Of a stretch of DNA of 32,834 nt, positions 32,046 to 32,834 are shown in pieces; the stretch's first letter is position 1; each line of letters starts with the position of its first letter. Under the pieces are notes generated by a model that was given only the letters and a program-made list of their open reading frames with translations, made no database searches and was not told the origin of the DNA. The translations under genes were made by a program, and so were the position numbers. This DNA is from JANQEA01 sp964466035 (lineage in GTDB: Bacteria; Bipolaricaulota; Bipolaricaulia; UBA7950; UBA9294): assembly GCA_964466035.1 (NCBI GenBank), contig CAYXLR010000021.1, forward strand, positions 1 through 32,834, read 5' to 3'.

Positions 32046-32834
32046 CTACGATCCCTCCCTACGAAGTCGGATCGTCGGATCGAGAAACATCGTGACGATG
32101 TCGACGAGGAGGTTCACCATGGCGAAGGTGAGCCCGATCACCAGCACGACCGCGACGATCGCGTTCAGGTCCTTGTTGAGCATCGCCGTGACCGCGTATC
32201 GCGAGAAGCCGGGCCACATGTAGACCATCTCGACCAGAAACGCGTTCGACATGAGGAACGCGAAGTCGAGCCCCATCACGGTCACCGTCGGGATGATCGA
32301 CGGCTTGAGCAGGTACTTGAACACCAGACGCGACGTGCGGATCCCGTGCACCTTGTGGACCGTGATGTAGTCCTTCTGCATGTTCTCCACGATCGACGTC
32401 CGCGTGATCCGCCCCTCCTGCGCGATGTGGATCACGGCCAGGCTGATCGCCGGCAGGATCATGTGCTTCAGCGCCGTCAGCGCGACGTCGGGCCGCCCGG
32501 CCAGCAGGCCGTCGATCGTCATGAACCCGGTGACCCTCGAAGGCGGCGTCATCATGATCGGAAGCCGGCCCACGCCCGGCGCCAACTTCAGGACCTGGCT
32601 GAAGATGAACAAGAGGAAGATCGCGACGACGAAAGACGGCGTCGCGATCCCGAGGTACGAGACGAGCCGGGAAGCGCCGTCGAACCAGGAATTGCGGAAG
32701 TAGCCGGCGAGGACGCCCGTCGCCTGCCCGACGATCGCGGAGATCAACGTCGCGAAGAGGATCAGCTCGAACGTCGCGGGGACGTACTGAATCAGGTCCA
32801 TGGTGACGGGCCGGCGCGTGTAGGACGACCTCCC
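32046..32834 (-). CDS. Opp/Dpp-type ABC importer permease, B subunit, partial (5' end outside window)
   Basis: The frame stays open to the window end. The first readable residues (SYTRRPVTMDLIQYVPATFE) match the conserved stretch before helix 2 of DppB/OppB, so the gene starts further right and the internal Met at 32801 is not the start. About 262 codons are present of the usual 310-340. The EAA-like motif is ITVHKVHGIRTSRLVFKYLL, then KPSIIPTVTV, and VEMVYMWPGFSRYAV is typical. The binding protein gene is not in the window and probably lies upstream, beyond the right edge. Confidence 0.9.
   Translation of the reverse strand, partial: GRSSYTRRPVTMDLIQYVPATFELILFATLISAIVGQATGVLAGYFRNSWFDGASRLVSYLGIATPSFVVAIFLLFIFSQVLKLAPGVGRLPIMMTPPSRVTGFMTIDGLLAGRPDVALTALKHMILPAISLAVIHIAQEGRITRTSIVENMQKDYITVHKVHGIRTSRLVFKYLLKPSIIPTVTVMGLDFAFLMSNAFLVEMVYMWPGFSRYAVTAMLNKDLNAIVAVVLVIGLTFAMVNLLVDIVTMFLDPTIRLRREGS

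Overview
The window is GC-rich, densely packed bacterial DNA. It carries one 100-base run of N (6637-6736), so it is a scaffold of two contigs, probably from a metagenome or single cell. Gene content (Opp-type transporters in a sugar locus, a TatT-like protein, an endomannosidase with a calcium-repeat tail, a Thermotoga-like cellobiose phosphorylase, two genes that look leaderless) suggests a deep-branching anaerobe. Candidatus Bipolaricaulota is my best guess, but nothing here proves it.

Left contig (1-6636): a RelE/ParE-RHH toxin-antitoxin pair cut by the window edge, with a perfect 18-bp palindrome over its promoter. Then a secreted GH99 endo-alpha-mannosidase-like enzyme, a class I glutamine amidotransferase, a secreted TatT/TPR-like protein, and a two-gene ABC exporter (ATPase and permease).

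Sugar locus (6737-22276): two divergent operons around a LacI-family regulator. The leftward operon holds a family 5 binding protein, two permeases, two ATPases, a GH2 beta-mannosidase and a D-lyxose/D-mannose isomerase that runs into the gap. The rightward operon holds the LacI regulator, GH94 cellobiose phosphorylase, GH1 beta-glucosidase and a PfkB sugar kinase. Together they would import beta-1,4 gluco- and manno-oligosaccharides, cut them inside the cell, turn mannose into fructose and phosphorylate it. Both promoters carry an operator of the form TGGGAGCGCTCCCA (the CebR/CelR box of Actinobacteria) at the same place relative to the -10. The cellobiose phosphorylase start codon lies in a perfect 13-bp hairpin whose loop holds the ribosome binding site.

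Small-gene switch (22466-23196): an ArsR-like repressor faces a zinc-ribbon protein and an 18-residue lysine-rich peptide. The two near-consensus promoters overlap back to back and are covered by three 13-bp repeats at an exact 16-bp period.

Right part (23425-32834): a proline-racemase-family enzyme with the Cys/Thr pair of trans-3-hydroxyproline dehydratases and a creatininase-family amidohydrolase read rightward. They converge on a leftward operon with a full Opp/Dpp-type transporter (its first permease cut by the window end) followed by HyuA and HyuB. This looks like uptake and breakdown of peptides, hydroxyproline or cyclic amides. No tRNA, rRNA, CRISPR array or insertion sequence was seen.
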